Shown: positions 7,604 through 15,607 of the stretch, piece by piece
Layout: the number at the start of each line of letters is the position of its first letter
How positions within the stretch are numbered: the stretch's first letter is position 1
Assembly (NCBI RefSeq): GCF_023954305.1
Contig: NZ_JAMLIG010000001.1
Coordinates: 2,418,001 to 2,482,000, forward strand
From: Mesorhizobium sp.
GTDB lineage: Bacteria > Pseudomonadota > Alphaproteobacteria > Rhizobiales > Rhizobiaceae
Direction: 5' to 3'
Length of the DNA stretch: 64,000 bases
Position numbers and translations under genes: made by a program
The notes under the pieces: model-generated
Seen by the model: the letters and a program-made list of their open reading frames with translations, nothing else
The model's database searches: none
Told to the model about the DNA's origin: nothing

Positions 7604-7643
7604 CCAAATCGACGCCTCCTTCGCAATTCCGTAGATTGGAGGG

Positions 7644-7675
7644 ACGAAAAAGAGGCGGCGCATCGCTGCACCGCC
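7644..7675 (-). terminator. Rho-independent terminator of mmsA
   Basis: Read on the minus strand, a 9-bp stem GGCGGTGCA / TGCGCCGCC (one G-T pair) with a four-base loop is followed by TCTTTTTC. It lies about 27 bases beyond the mmsA stop. Confidence 0.7.
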
Positions 7676-7701
7676 CCACTTGAGATCGCCTTGGGAGGAG
7701 A

Positions 7702-9198
7702 TCAATTCATCGTCGGGATGACGAAGTCGGCGCCGTCCTTGATGCCTGACGGCCAGCGCGAGGTGACGGTCTTGGTCTTGGTGTAGAAGCGGAAGGCGTC
7801 GGGGCCGTGCTGGTTGAGGTCGCCGAAGGAGGAGGCTTTCCAGCCGCCGAAGGTGTAGTAGGCGATCGGCACCGGGATCGGCACGTTGACGCCGACCATG
7901 CCGACCTGGACGCGGGAGGCGAAGTCGCGCGCGGCGTCGCCGTTCTGGGTGAAGATCGCGACGCCGTTGCCCATCTCGTGGTCGTTGGCGAGTTTAATGG
8001 CGTTCTCGTAGGTGTTGGCGCGGACGACCGACAGGACCGGCCCGAAGATCTCTTCCTTGTAGATCTTCATGTCCGGCGTCACGTGGTCGAACAGGCAGCC
8101 GCCCATGTAGAAGCCGTTCTCGTAGCCCTGCATCTTGAAGCCGCGACCGTCGACCAGGAGCTTGGCGCCTTCCTGGACGCCGGCGTCGACATAGCCCTTG
8201 ACGCGGTCGAGCGCCTGCCGGGTCACCAGCGGGCCGAAATCGGCCGAGGAGTCGGTCGAGGGGCCGACTTTGAGGCTTTCAACGCGGGGGATGAGCCTCT
8301 CGACCAGACGATCGGCGGTCTCCTTGCCGACCGGCACGGCGACCGAGATCGCCATGCAGCGTTCGCCGGCGGAGCCGTAGCCGGCGCCGATGAGGGCGTC
8401 GACGGTCTGGTCCATGTCGGCGTCGGGCATGATGATCATGTGGTTCTTGGCGCCGCCGAAGCACTGGGCGCGCTTGCCGTTGGCGGTGGCGCGGGAATAG
8501 ATGTACTGGGCGATGGGGGTCGAGCCGACGAAGCCGACGGCCTTGATGTCGGGATCATCGAGGATCGCGTCGACCACTTCCTTGTCGCCGTTGACGACAT
8601 TAAGCACGCCCGCTGGCAGGCCGGCTTCGAGGAAGAGCTCGGCGATGCGCATCGGCACGCCCGGGTCGCGCTCGGAGGGCTTGAGGATGAAGGCGTTGCC
8701 GGCGGCGAGCGCCGGGCCGATCTTCCACAGCGGGATCATGGCCGGGAAGTTGAACGGGGTGATGCCGGCGACGACGCCGAGCGGCTGGCGCATCGAATAG
8801 ACGTCGATGCCGGGACCGGCGCCGTCGGTGAACTCGCCCTTCATCAGGTGCGGCGCGCCGATGCAGACCTCGATGACTTCGAGGCCGCGCTGGATGTCGC
8901 CCTTGGCGTCGGCGATAGTCTTGCCGTGCTCACGGGCGAGCAGTTCGGCCAGCGCGTCGTTCTCGCGCGCCATCAGCTCGAGGAACTTCATCAGCACGCG
9001 CACGCGGCGCTGCGGATTGGTCGCGCCCCAGCCGACCTGCGCCGCCTTGGCGTTCTCGACCGCCTGCCGCAGTTCGGCGGCCGAACCCAGCGCGACCTGG
9101 CCGCGGACCGAGCCGTCCATCGGCTGCAGCACGTCGGCGACGCGGCCGGAGGTGGAGGCGACATGCTTGCCGCCGATGAAATGACCGAGGATCGCCAT
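7702..9198 (-). CDS. mmsA: Methylmalonate-semialdehyde dehydrogenase (CoA-acylating)
   Basis: 498-residue aldehyde dehydrogenase superfamily enzyme. It converts methylmalonate semialdehyde (valine, thymine) or malonate semialdehyde (myo-inositol) with NAD and CoA to propionyl- or acetyl-CoA. The catalytic Cys281 is in GERCMAISVA. The NAD-site segment FVGSTPIAQYIY and the FGGAKNHMIIMPDAD stretch, which lacks the usual general-base Glu, are diagnostic of MMSDH. The length matches the family. The nearby LysR gene is divergent, and propionyl-CoA links it functionally to the prpE gene at the window start. Whether the role is in valine or inositol catabolism cannot be settled from the context. Confidence 0.93.
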   Translation of the reverse strand: MAILGHFIGGKHVASTSGRVADVLQPMDGSVRGQVALGSAAELRQAVENAKAAQVGWGATNPQRRVRVLMKFLELMARENDALAELLAREHGKTIADAKGDIQRGLEVIEVCIGAPHLMKGEFTDGAGPGIDVYSMRQPLGVVAGITPFNFPAMIPLWKIGPALAAGNAFILKPSERDPGVPMRIAELFLEAGLPAGVLNVVNGDKEVVDAILDDPDIKAVGFVGSTPIAQYIYSRATANGKRAQCFGGAKNHMIIMPDADMDQTVDALIGAGYGSAGERCMAISVAVPVGKETADRLVERLIPRVESLKVGPSTDSSADFGPLVTRQALDRVKGYVDAGVQEGAKLLVDGRGFKMQGYENGFYMGGCLFDHVTPDMKIYKEEIFGPVLSVVRANTYENAIKLANDHEMGNGVAIFTQNGDAARDFASRVQVGMVGVNVPIPVPIAYYTFGGWKASSFGDLNQHGPDAFRFYTKTKTVTSRWPSGIKDGADFVIPTMN

Positions 9199-9343
9199 CT
9201 GCTTCGCTCCCTGAAGGATTTTCTCTGGCTGCCATCATCGGCGCGGAGAAGGCGGATTGCAACGCGAGCCCTGTCGGAACCGTTGTGCGCCGTCTCAATA
9301 GCGGCTACAATTGCTATATAAATCCTGCATATCGGGAGGGGAT

Positions 9344-10225
9344 ATGAACTGGGACGACGTGCGCATCTTCCTCGCCGTCGCGCGGGCCGGCCAGATCCTC
9401 GGCGCGGCCAGGCGGCTGGGACTGAATCATGCCACGGTATCGCGCCGCGTCGCGGCACTGGAAGAAAGCCTCAATGCGCGCCTGTTCCGCAGGCTGACCA
9501 CAGGCAGCGAGCTGACGCCCGCGGGCGAGCATTTCCTGGCGGTGGCGGAGCGGATGGAGGGCGAGATGATCGCCGCGCGTGCCGAAATCGCCGGCGAGGG
9601 AAGCGAGGTGTCCGGGACGGTCCGGATCGGGGCGCCGGACGGGTTTGGCGTCGCCTATCTCGCGCCGCGTCTCGGCGAGCTGACGGAAAGGCACCCGACG
9701 CTGTCGGTGCAGCTCGTGCCGGTGCCGCGCTCCTTCTCGCTGTCGCGGCGCGAGGCCGACATCGCGATCACGGTGGAGCGGCCGACGGAAGGGCGGCTGG
9801 TGGCGGCGAAGCTCGTCGACTACACGCTCGGCCTCTATGCCTCGAAGGCCTATCTCGACGCGCAGGGCGTGCCGGAGGTGATCGGCGACCTCGAAAAGCA
9901 CCGGCTGGTCGGCTATGTCGGCGATCTGGTGATCAGCCCGAGCCTGGATTACGCCACCGAGATCTGGTCGCGGTGGAATGCCGGCTTCCAGATCTCCTCG
10001 GCGCTCGGACAGACGGCGGCCGTGCGCTCCGGCGCCGGTATCGGCATCCTGCATACGTTCGTCGCGCGGGCCTTCGACGATCTCGTGCCGCTGGCGCTCA
10101 CGCCGCCGATCCGCCGCGCCTACTGGCTCGTCTACCACGAGAGCGTCAGGCCGCTGCGGCGGGTGCAGGCGGTGTCGGCCTTCATCGCCGCGCTGGTGGA
10201 GAAGGACCGTGCGAGCTTCGCCTGA
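9344..10225 (+). CDS. LysR-family regulator
   Basis: 293-residue LysR-type transcription factor. The N-terminal winged HTH spans residues 1-60 (FLAVARAGQILGAARRLGLN, then ATVSRRVAALE). The effector-binding domain begins near residue 90 (GTVRIGAPDGFGVAYLAPRL). The ATG at 9344 follows GGGAGGGG; an in-frame start at 9311 would fall inside the AT-rich promoter TTGCTATATAAATCC. It is divergent from mmsA across a 145-base gap, so it probably regulates mmsA and itself. This ATVSRR subgroup is common in rhizobia beside dehydrogenase genes; the inducer is unknown. Confidence 0.88.
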   Translation: MNWDDVRIFLAVARAGQILGAARRLGLNHATVSRRVAALEESLNARLFRRLTTGSELTPAGEHFLAVAERMEGEMIAARAEIAGEGSEVSGTVRIGAPDGFGVAYLAPRLGELTERHPTLSVQLVPVPRSFSLSRREADIAITVERPTEGRLVAAKLVDYTLGLYASKAYLDAQGVPEVIGDLEKHRLVGYVGDLVISPSLDYATEIWSRWNAGFQISSALGQTAAVRSGAGIGILHTFVARAFDDLVPLALTPPIRRAYWLVYHESVRPLRRVQAVSAFIAALVEKDRASFA

Positions 10226-10268
10226 GCCGGCTTGACGAACGCATATCCAGCTGGTTATACGACAATCA

Positions 10269-10284
10269 ATAACTGACCGGTTAT
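10269..10284. promoter_or_regulatory. Candidate ArsR operator
   Basis: ATAACTGACCGGTTAT is a near-perfect 16-bp palindrome 9 bases before the ArsR-family start codon. The position suits autorepression. The call is inferred from symmetry only. Confidence 0.4.
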
Positions 10285-10293
10285 GGATCTAGC

Positions 10294-10617
10294 ATGTCGA
10301 ACGTTCAGGATGCGCTTTTCAGGACGCTTGCCGATCCGACACGGCGGGCCATCTTCGAGCGGCTGTGCCGCGAGGGCGACCAGACGGTGGGAGCGCTGAC
10401 GGCCCGGGCCGGGATCTCGCAGCCGGCGGTCTCCAAGCATCTCGGCGTCTTGAAGCGCGCCGGACTGGTCAGCGACCGTCCCGAAGGCCGCCAGACGCAC
10501 TACAGCGCGCGGCGCGAGGCGCTTGCGCCACTGGCCGACTGGACGAGCGAGATGGGTGGCTTCTGGCGGGGCAAGTTCGACGACCTCGAAGACCTGCTCA
10601 AGAGGATGGACCAATGA
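10294..10617 (+). CDS. ArsR-family HTH regulator
   Basis: 107-residue winged-helix repressor: LADPTRRAIFERLC (helix 1-2), ISQPAVSKHLGVLKRAGLV (recognition helix) and GRQTHYSA (wing). It lacks the paired cysteines of metal sensors, placing it in the SdpR/AHSA1-associated subgroup. The stop overlaps the next start (ATGA), so it is co-translated with the SRPBCC protein. This pairing is common and suggests regulation by a small hydrophobic ligand or stress, but the signal is unknown. Confidence 0.88.
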   Translation: MSNVQDALFRTLADPTRRAIFERLCREGDQTVGALTARAGISQPAVSKHLGVLKRAGLVSDRPEGRQTHYSARREALAPLADWTSEMGGFWRGKFDDLEDLLKRMDQ

Positions 10618-11024
10618 CGGACGCCGCGACCGAAACGCTCTCCATCGTCGTCGAGCGCGAGGTGCCTTTCGCGCCGGAGAAGATCTGGCGCGCGCTGACG
10701 CAGCCGCATCTGATCGCGGAATGGCTGATGCAGAACGATTTCCAGCCGAAGCAGGGCCACCGCTTCAATCTCAGCGCGGACTGGGGCGACGTCGCCTGCG
10801 AGGTCCGCGCCGTCGAGCCCAACAGGAGACTGTCCTACAGCTGGGACACCAAGGACTTGAGGAGCGTCGTGACATGGACGCTCGTTTCCACCGGCGCCGG
10901 CACGCGCCTGCGCATGGAGCAGACGGGATTCCGGCCGGACCAGCAGCCCTATTTCCGCGGCGCCAAGGCCGGGTGGCCGAGGTTCCTCGATGGACTGGAA
11001 CAGGTCCTGGGACGAATGGACTGA
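10614..11024 (+). CDS. SRPBCC/AHSA1-domain protein
   Basis: 136-residue START-like protein of the Aha1 C-terminal/CalC type. Motifs include VEREVPFAPEKIWRALTQPHLIAEWLM, given here only in outline, then the RRLSYSWD strand and VTWTLVSTGAGTRLRMEQTGF. It forms a deep hydrophobic ligand cavity in known family members. It is translationally coupled to the ArsR gene. A role as ligand carrier or stress protein is inference; no enzyme signature is visible. Confidence 0.86.
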   Translation: MTDAATETLSIVVEREVPFAPEKIWRALTQPHLIAEWLMQNDFQPKQGHRFNLSADWGDVACEVRAVEPNRRLSYSWDTKDLRSVVTWTLVSTGAGTRLRMEQTGFRPDQQPYFRGAKAGWPRFLDGLEQVLGRMD

Positions 11025-11060
11025 AGCACCGTCGCGGCGGGTTTCGGCGCAATCGAGGAG

Positions 11061-11303
11061 ATGTCAATGAACTGGAACGCACGGATCCGGCAGATCCACC
11101 GCTGGCTGTCGATCGCCTTCACGGCCGTCGTCGCCGCGATCTTCATCAGCCTGGGCATCGGGGTCGAGCCGGCGCAATGGGTCTATCTCATGCCGCTCGT
11201 CCCGCTCGCGCTGCTGACGTTCAGCGGCCTCTACATGTTCGCGCTGCCCCATGCCCTCCGGTGGCGCGGCGGGCGGCGCATGCGGGCTCAAGGGCGGACA
11301 TGA
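11061..11303 (+). CDS. Small two-helix membrane protein
   Basis: 80-residue protein with two predicted transmembrane helices (about 16-36 and 43-62), the segments WLSIAFTAVVAAIFISLGIG and LMPLVPLALLTFSGLYMFAL, and a basic C-terminal tail. It resembles small proteins found beside ArsR/SRPBCC pairs. The ATG at 11061 follows GAGGAG. Its stop overlaps the next gene's start. Unknown function. Confidence 0.72.
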   Translation: MSMNWNARIRQIHRWLSIAFTAVVAAIFISLGIGVEPAQWVYLMPLVPLALLTFSGLYMFALPHALRWRGGRRMRAQGRT

Positions 11304-11743
11304 AACGCAAGCCGGCGAAGGCCGAAGCAGAAAAGGCGGCAACGCCGAAGCTTCTCTCGGGCGGCAACCCGCAGATCGCCAAGGGCTATGGCGACGCGCC
11401 GGTGCAGGCCTACATCGCCGCCATGCCTGGCTGGAAGAGCGCCGTCGGGCGCCGTCTCGATGCGATCATCGTGCAAGCCGTTCCGGGCGTGCAAAAGGCG
11501 GTGAAATGGAACTCGCCGTTTTACGGCATGGAGGGCGAGGGCTGGTTCCTATCGTTCCACGTCTTCGCCCGCTACATCAAGGTGGCATTCTTCCGCGGCG
11601 CGTCGCTCGATCCCCCGCCGCCGGTCACGTCGAAGCAGAAAGGCGTGCGCTATCTCCATCTCCATCAGGAGGACGAGCTGGACGAGGCGCAGTTCGCGGA
11701 CTGGGTGACACAGGCGAGCCGATTGCCGGGCGAGAAGATGTAG
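11300..11743 (+). CDS. DUF1801-domain protein
   Basis: 147-residue protein with a DUF1801 (YdhG-like) domain from about residue 35: VQAYIAAMPGWKSAVGRRLD, then AVKWNSPFYGME, FHVFARYIKVAFFRG and a C-terminal acidic helix. The family has a TBP-like fold and no firmly known biochemical function. The basic N-terminal 25 residues are low-complexity. It starts at the ATG overlapping the previous stop. A second DUF1801 gene follows 56 bases later. Confidence 0.82.
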   Translation: MKRKPAKAEAEKAATPKLLSGGNPQIAKGYGDAPVQAYIAAMPGWKSAVGRRLDAIIVQAVPGVQKAVKWNSPFYGMEGEGWFLSFHVFARYIKVAFFRGASLDPPPPVTSKQKGVRYLHLHQEDELDEAQFADWVTQASRLPGEKM

Positions 11744-11799
11744 GCGGGTTGTGGATGCGGTGCGATCAAGCAGGCCGGGCAAAAGATGCGAGGAAGCAC

Positions 11800-12225
11800 A
11801 TGATCAGCAAGACAGGCAGCCCGCAGGAAGACGCGCCGGGAGCCTCCGCCTCCCTGCTGATCGATGCGAGGATCAGCGAACTCGGCGATTGGCGCGGCGA
11901 GATGCTCGTCCGGGTCCGGAGCCTGATCAAGGAGGCGGATCCGGAGGTGGTCGAGACCTGGAAATGGCGCGGGGTTCCGGTCTGGGAACACGGCGGGATC
12001 ATCTGCACCGGCGAGACCTACAAGTCAGTGGTGAAACTAACCTTCGCCAAGGGCGCATCGCTGGATGACCCGACCGGCCTGTTCAATTCCAGCCTCGACG
12101 GCAATACGCGCCGGGCGATCGACTTCCACGAGGGCGACGAGGTCGACGAGACGGCGCTGAAGGCTCTCGTCCGAGCCGCCGTGGCGCTGAATGTCTCCGC
12201 GCGGACAGCCCGTTCCAGGAAGTAG
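11800..12225 (+). CDS. Second DUF1801-domain protein
   Basis: 141-residue YdhG-like protein: ISELGDWRGEMLVRVRSLI, then VVETWKWRGVPVWEHGG, YKSVVKLTFAKGASLDDP and IDFHEGDEVDETALKALV. It is only distantly similar to the DUF1801 protein immediately upstream, so the pair looks like an old duplication or recruitment, not a recent tandem copy. The start ATG follows GAGGAAG. No catalytic motif was seen. Confidence 0.82.
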   Translation: MISKTGSPQEDAPGASASLLIDARISELGDWRGEMLVRVRSLIKEADPEVVETWKWRGVPVWEHGGIICTGETYKSVVKLTFAKGASLDDPTGLFNSSLDGNTRRAIDFHEGDEVDETALKALVRAAVALNVSARTARSRK

Positions 12226-12299
12226 CCCTGACCGCGCCTGGGCTTGTTCTCCGACGAGGCGGATTTCTTGTAGGCAATCGCAGCGCGGCTGGCTTGATG

Positions 12300-12439
12300 C
12301 CCCCACCCCTGACCCCTCCCCACAAGGGGGAGGGGAACGATGTCGTGTCCGCCGCAGTCGCTGTCGACTGTTTCCAGGCAGTGACCGGGTCGTCACCGGT
12401 CCCCCTCCCCCTTGTGGGGAGGGGTCAGGGGTGGGGGTA
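12300..12439. repeat. Inverted repeat element, GGGGTGGGG family, copy 1
   Basis: Left arm 12300-12336 (CCCCCACCCCTGACCCCTCC onward) and right arm 12401-12439 are near-perfect reverse complements of about 37 bp, separated by about 64 bp. The same arms recur at 43860-43996 with a different central sequence. It has the form of a short mobile or MITE-like intergenic element. Confidence 0.8.
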
Positions 12440-12494
12440 ACCCCATATGCGATTGCCCGGAACATTCTCTTGGACGGCATGGACACGCCGCGAG

Positions 12495-12520
12495 TGTTAT
12501 GTTTGACTGTATATATCGCT
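12495..12520. promoter_or_regulatory. Candidate ModE operator before modA
   Basis: A GTTATGT half-site and TATATATCGC about 8 bases further resemble the ModE palindrome (CGTTATAT and its inverse). It lies 23-48 bases upstream of the modA start and shares TGTATATATCG with the site in front of the modE-like gene. It probably mediates molybdate repression; inferred from similarity to the E. coli consensus. Confidence 0.5.
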
Positions 12521-12542
12521 TTCGCGCACGAGGGGAATATCC

Positions 12543-13337
12543 ATGGGACCGCGGCTTTCTTTCCTGGCAGGTATGGCCGGCCTTTGCATCGCAACCAGCC
12601 TGACGCCGACGGCGGCGCTGGCCGCGGACACGGTCACGGTTTTCGCCGCCGCCAGCCTCAAGAACGCGCTGGATGCCGTCAACGTCGCCTGCGAGGCCGA
12701 TGCCGGCGGGAAGGCGACGATCTCCTATGCCGCGAGTTCGGCGCTGGCCAAGCAGATCGAGAGCGGCGCGCCCGCCGATATCTTCGTCTCGGCCGACCTC
12801 GACTGGATGGCTTATCTGTCCGAGAAGAACCTGACCAAGAAGGACACCGAGGTGAAGCTGCTCGGCAACAGCATCGTGCTGGTGGCGCCGGCGGACGCCA
12901 CCGCAGCAATCGACATCAAGGACGGCTTCGACGTAGCCGGGCTGCTGGGCGACGGCAGGCTAGCGATGGCGAATGTCGATGCCGTTCCGGCCGGCAAATA
13001 CGGCAAGGCGGCGCTGGAGAAGCTGGGCGCCTGGACCGCGGTGGAAGGCAAGGTGGCGCAGGCGGAAAACGTGCGCGCGGCCCTGGCGCTGGTGTCGACC
13101 GGCGAGGCGCCGCTGGGGATCGTCTACAAGACGGATGCCGCGGCGGATACCAGGGTGAAGATCGTCGGCACGTTCCCGGAAGGATCGCACAAGCCGATCG
13201 TCTATCCGGCCGCGATTATTTCGGAGTCCAGGGGTAACGACGCGGCCGCCTTCCTGAAATGCATGCAGTCGGCGAAGGCGAAGGCGCTTTTCGAGGCGCA
13301 GGGTTTCACGGTATTGAGTCCCGTCGCATCGAACTGA
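12543..13337 (+). CDS. modA: Molybdate ABC transporter, periplasmic binding protein
   Basis: 264-residue substrate-binding protein with an N-terminal signal peptide (MGPRLSFLAGMAGLCIATSL, cleaved near ALAA). The mature part begins DTVTVFAAASLKNALD. ModA hallmarks are YAASSALAKQIESGAPADIF, VAPADAT and NVDAVPAGKYGKAALE, which supply Ser and Tyr ligands for the oxyanion. It is first in a modABC operon, with modB 10 bases downstream. The start follows GAGGGG. Confidence 0.93.
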   Translation: MGPRLSFLAGMAGLCIATSLTPTAALAADTVTVFAAASLKNALDAVNVACEADAGGKATISYAASSALAKQIESGAPADIFVSADLDWMAYLSEKNLTKKDTEVKLLGNSIVLVAPADATAAIDIKDGFDVAGLLGDGRLAMANVDAVPAGKYGKAALEKLGAWTAVEGKVAQAENVRAALALVSTGEAPLGIVYKTDAAADTRVKIVGTFPEGSHKPIVYPAAIISESRGNDAAAFLKCMQSAKAKALFEAQGFTVLSPVASN

Positions 13338-13347
13338 CGGGGGTCGC

Positions 13348-14046
13348 ATGGAGTGGCTGCAGCTCAGTCCCGAGGAATGGGTCGCGGTCCGTCTCTCCAT
13401 CAAGGTCTCGATCTGGGCGACGCTGGTCAGCCTGCCGGCCGGCATTCTCGTCGCCCATGTGCTGGCGCGGCGCGAGTTCGTCGGCAAATCGCTGCTTAAC
13501 GGCCTGGTGCACCTGCCGCTGATCCTGCCGCCGGTGGTCACCGGCTATCTGCTGCTCCTGAGCTTCGGCCGGCGCGGGCCGGTCGGGTCCTTTCTCGACC
13601 AGTGCTGCGGCCTGGTGTTCTCGTTCCGCTGGACGGGCGCCGCGCTGGCCTGCGGCGTGATGGCGTTTCCGCTGATGGTGCGCGCGATCCGGCTGTCGAT
13701 CGAGGCGGTCGACCGCAAGCTCGAGGCGGCGGCGGGCACGCTGGGCGCCAGCCCGACAATGGTGTTCGCCACGGTGACGCTGCCGCTGATCCTGCCGGGG
13801 ATCGTCGCCGGCGCAATCCTCGCCTTCGCCAAGGCAATGGGCGAGTTCGGCGCGACGATCACCTTCGTCTCCAACATCCCGGGCGAGACGCAGACGCTGC
13901 CGTCGGCGATCTACACGTTCACCCAGGTGCCGGGCGGCGAACTGGGCGCGTTGCGGCTAACGCTGGTGTCGATCGCGATTGCCATGGCGGCGCTGCTGGC
14001 CTCGGAACTCCTCGCCCGACGGATCAGCCGGCGGATCGAGGCCTGA
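13348..14046 (+). CDS. modB: Molybdate ABC transporter, permease
   Basis: 232-residue inner-membrane permease with about five or six helices. The N-terminus, LSPEEWVAVRLSIKVSIWAT, and the EAA loop (EAAAGTLGASPTMVFATVTLPLI region, about 128-150) are typical of ModB. It forms the channel with ModC as ATPase. Its stop overlaps the modC start (TGATG arrangement), indicating translational coupling. Confidence 0.93.
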   Translation: MEWLQLSPEEWVAVRLSIKVSIWATLVSLPAGILVAHVLARREFVGKSLLNGLVHLPLILPPVVTGYLLLLSFGRRGPVGSFLDQCCGLVFSFRWTGAALACGVMAFPLMVRAIRLSIEAVDRKLEAAAGTLGASPTMVFATVTLPLILPGIVAGAILAFAKAMGEFGATITFVSNIPGETQTLPSAIYTFTQVPGGELGALRLTLVSIAIAMAALLASELLARRISRRIEA

Positions 14047-15137
14047 TGTCGATCGAGGTGAGTATCCGCCACCGGCAGGGCAACTTCACCCTGGATGTCG
14101 CCTTTGCGAGCGCCGGGCGACTGACGGCGTTGTTCGGGCCGTCGGGCTCCGGCAAGACGTCTGTCGTCAATGCGATCGCCGGGCTGACACGGCCGGACAG
14201 CGGCAAGGTCTCGGTGCAGGGGCGCGTGCTGCTCGATACCGGGCGGCGGATCTTCGTGCCGCCGCATCGGCGGCGGATCGGCTATGTCTTCCAGGACGCA
14301 CGGCTGTTTCCGCATCTCAGCGTGGCGCAGAACCTGCGCTACGGGCGCTTCTTCACGCCGCCGGCGGAGCGCTATGCCGAGTTCTCAAAGGTGGTCGACC
14401 TGCTCGGCATCGGCGCCCTGCTGGAGCGCAGGCCGGCGGGGCTGTCGGGCGGGGAAAGGCAGCGCGTGGCGATCGGAAGGGCGCTGATCGCAAGCCCAAA
14501 GCTGCTCTTGATGGACGAGCCGCTGGCCGCGCTCGACGATGAGCGGAAGGCCGAGATCCTGCCCTATGTCGAGCGGCTGCGGGACGAGGCGGGCATACCG
14601 ATCGTCTATGTCAGCCATTCGGTCGCCGAGATCGCGCGGCTGGCGAGCGACGTGGTGCTGCTGTCGGAAGGCCGGGTGACGGCTGCCGGTCCGGCGGGAG
14701 ACATCCTGTCGCGCTTCGACCTTTTGCCGGCGGGAGAGCGCGGCGAGGCGGGGGCCATGGTGCCGCTGGAACTCGTCGGGCAGGACGATGCATTCGGACT
14801 GTCGGTGCTGCGGTCGTCCGGCGGCGAATGGCGGCTGCCGCGGATCGACGCGCCGACGGGGACGCGGGTGACGGTGCGGGTGAGGGCGCGCGACGTGATG
14901 ATCGCGACCGAACGTCCGGCCGGGATCAGCGCACTCAACGTGCTGGAGGGGCGGATCGCGGCGATCGACGGTGCGGGCGACAGCGAGACGCTCGTGTCGA
15001 TCGTGTCGGGCGACGACCGGCTATACGCGCGCGTCACCCGGCGCTCGGTCGGTCAACTCGGGCTGGAGCCCGGCAAGACGGTTTTCGCCATCGTCAAATC
15101 GGTGTCGCTCGACAGCGCGGTGGCGGCACGCCGCTGA
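14046..15137 (+). CDS. modC: Molybdate ABC transporter, ATP-binding protein
   Basis: 363-residue ATPase. Walker A GPSGSGKT is at residues 31-38; the Q-loop is in GYVFQDARLFPHL; the ABC signature LSGGE is at 133-137; Walker B is LLLMDEPLAALD. The C-terminal third carries a Mop (molybdate/tungstate-binding) domain, including SALNVLEGRIAAIDGAG. It couples ATP hydrolysis to ModB transport, and the Mop domain can impose trans-inhibition when molybdate is plentiful. The length equals family norms. Confidence 0.93.
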   Translation: MSIEVSIRHRQGNFTLDVAFASAGRLTALFGPSGSGKTSVVNAIAGLTRPDSGKVSVQGRVLLDTGRRIFVPPHRRRIGYVFQDARLFPHLSVAQNLRYGRFFTPPAERYAEFSKVVDLLGIGALLERRPAGLSGGERQRVAIGRALIASPKLLLMDEPLAALDDERKAEILPYVERLRDEAGIPIVYVSHSVAEIARLASDVVLLSEGRVTAAGPAGDILSRFDLLPAGERGEAGAMVPLELVGQDDAFGLSVLRSSGGEWRLPRIDAPTGTRVTVRVRARDVMIATERPAGISALNVLEGRIAAIDGAGDSETLVSIVSGDDRLYARVTRRSVGQLGLEPGKTVFAIVKSVSLDSAVAARR

Positions 15138-15174
15138 GCCGCCAGGTTCGTCCCTGCTTGGCGAAGACGCACCG

Positions 15175-15203
15175 ATCGATATATACAAATTGGAATAACG
15201 ATC
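15175..15203. promoter_or_regulatory. Candidate ModE operator before the modE-like gene
   Basis: ATCGATATA and AATAACGAT form an imperfect inverted repeat close to the ModE consensus. It lies 11-39 bases before the modE-like ATG and shares CGATATATACA with the modA-proximal site on the opposite strand. The position suggests autoregulation. Confidence 0.5.
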
Positions 15204-15213
15204 GGAGCCTCCA

Positions 15214-15555
15214 ATGCCATCGCTCAGCCTGCGCATCAACCTCGATCCCGGCGGGCGGATCGGCCCTGGGAAGATCGAACTTCTCGAACAGATCGCCGCC
15301 TTCGGCTCGATCTCGGCAGGCGCCCGGCAGATGAACATGTCGTACAAGCATGCCTGGGACCTGGTCGAGGAGATGAACCGGATCTTCGGCAAGCCCGTCG
15401 TGGCGGCGCAGACCGGCGGCAGGCGCGGCGGCGGGGCGGAGTTGACAGGGGTGGGCCTCGCCGTCGTCAGCCGGTTCCGGGCGATCGAGCGGGCGGCGAC
15501 GGCCGCGGCCGAGCAGCATATGAACGCGCTGCAGGCGGAGATCGCCGCAGGGTGA
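15214..15555 (+). CDS. modE: Short ModE-like molybdate regulator (HTH only)
   Basis: 113-residue protein equivalent to the N-terminal LysR-type HTH domain of ModE: ILLEQIAAFGSISAGAR-like helix-turn-helix (residues 22-40), MSYKHAWDLVEEMNRIFG, then GGRRGGGAELT. E. coli ModE is about 260 residues and has two C-terminal Mop domains that bind molybdate; these are absent here. Short forms are known in Alphaproteobacteria. How it senses molybdate is unclear. It follows modC by 76 bases, with its own candidate operator. Confidence 0.85.
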   Translation: MPSLSLRINLDPGGRIGPGKIELLEQIAAFGSISAGARQMNMSYKHAWDLVEEMNRIFGKPVVAAQTGGRRGGGAELTGVGLAVVSRFRAIERAATAAAEQHMNALQAEIAAG

Positions 15556-15607
15556 GGGCTTTGACGGAAATCAATACGCGGGCGCGACAATGTAGTAGGG
15601 TGAAAAT

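Larger units (their letters stand above)
12226..12542. other. Intergenic gap with repeat and modA promoter
   Basis: 317 bases without a gene. It contains a long imperfect inverted repeat (12300-12439) and, closer to modA, a ModE-like site (12495-12520). The open frames across the inverted repeat are low-complexity and not credible. Confidence 0.6.

Noticed and set aside
12300..12450. Two short ORFs across the GC-rich inverted repeat
   Set aside because: Both strands give similar Pro/Gly/Arg-rich peptides (PTPDPSPQGGG), a sign of repeat sequence, not of coding.
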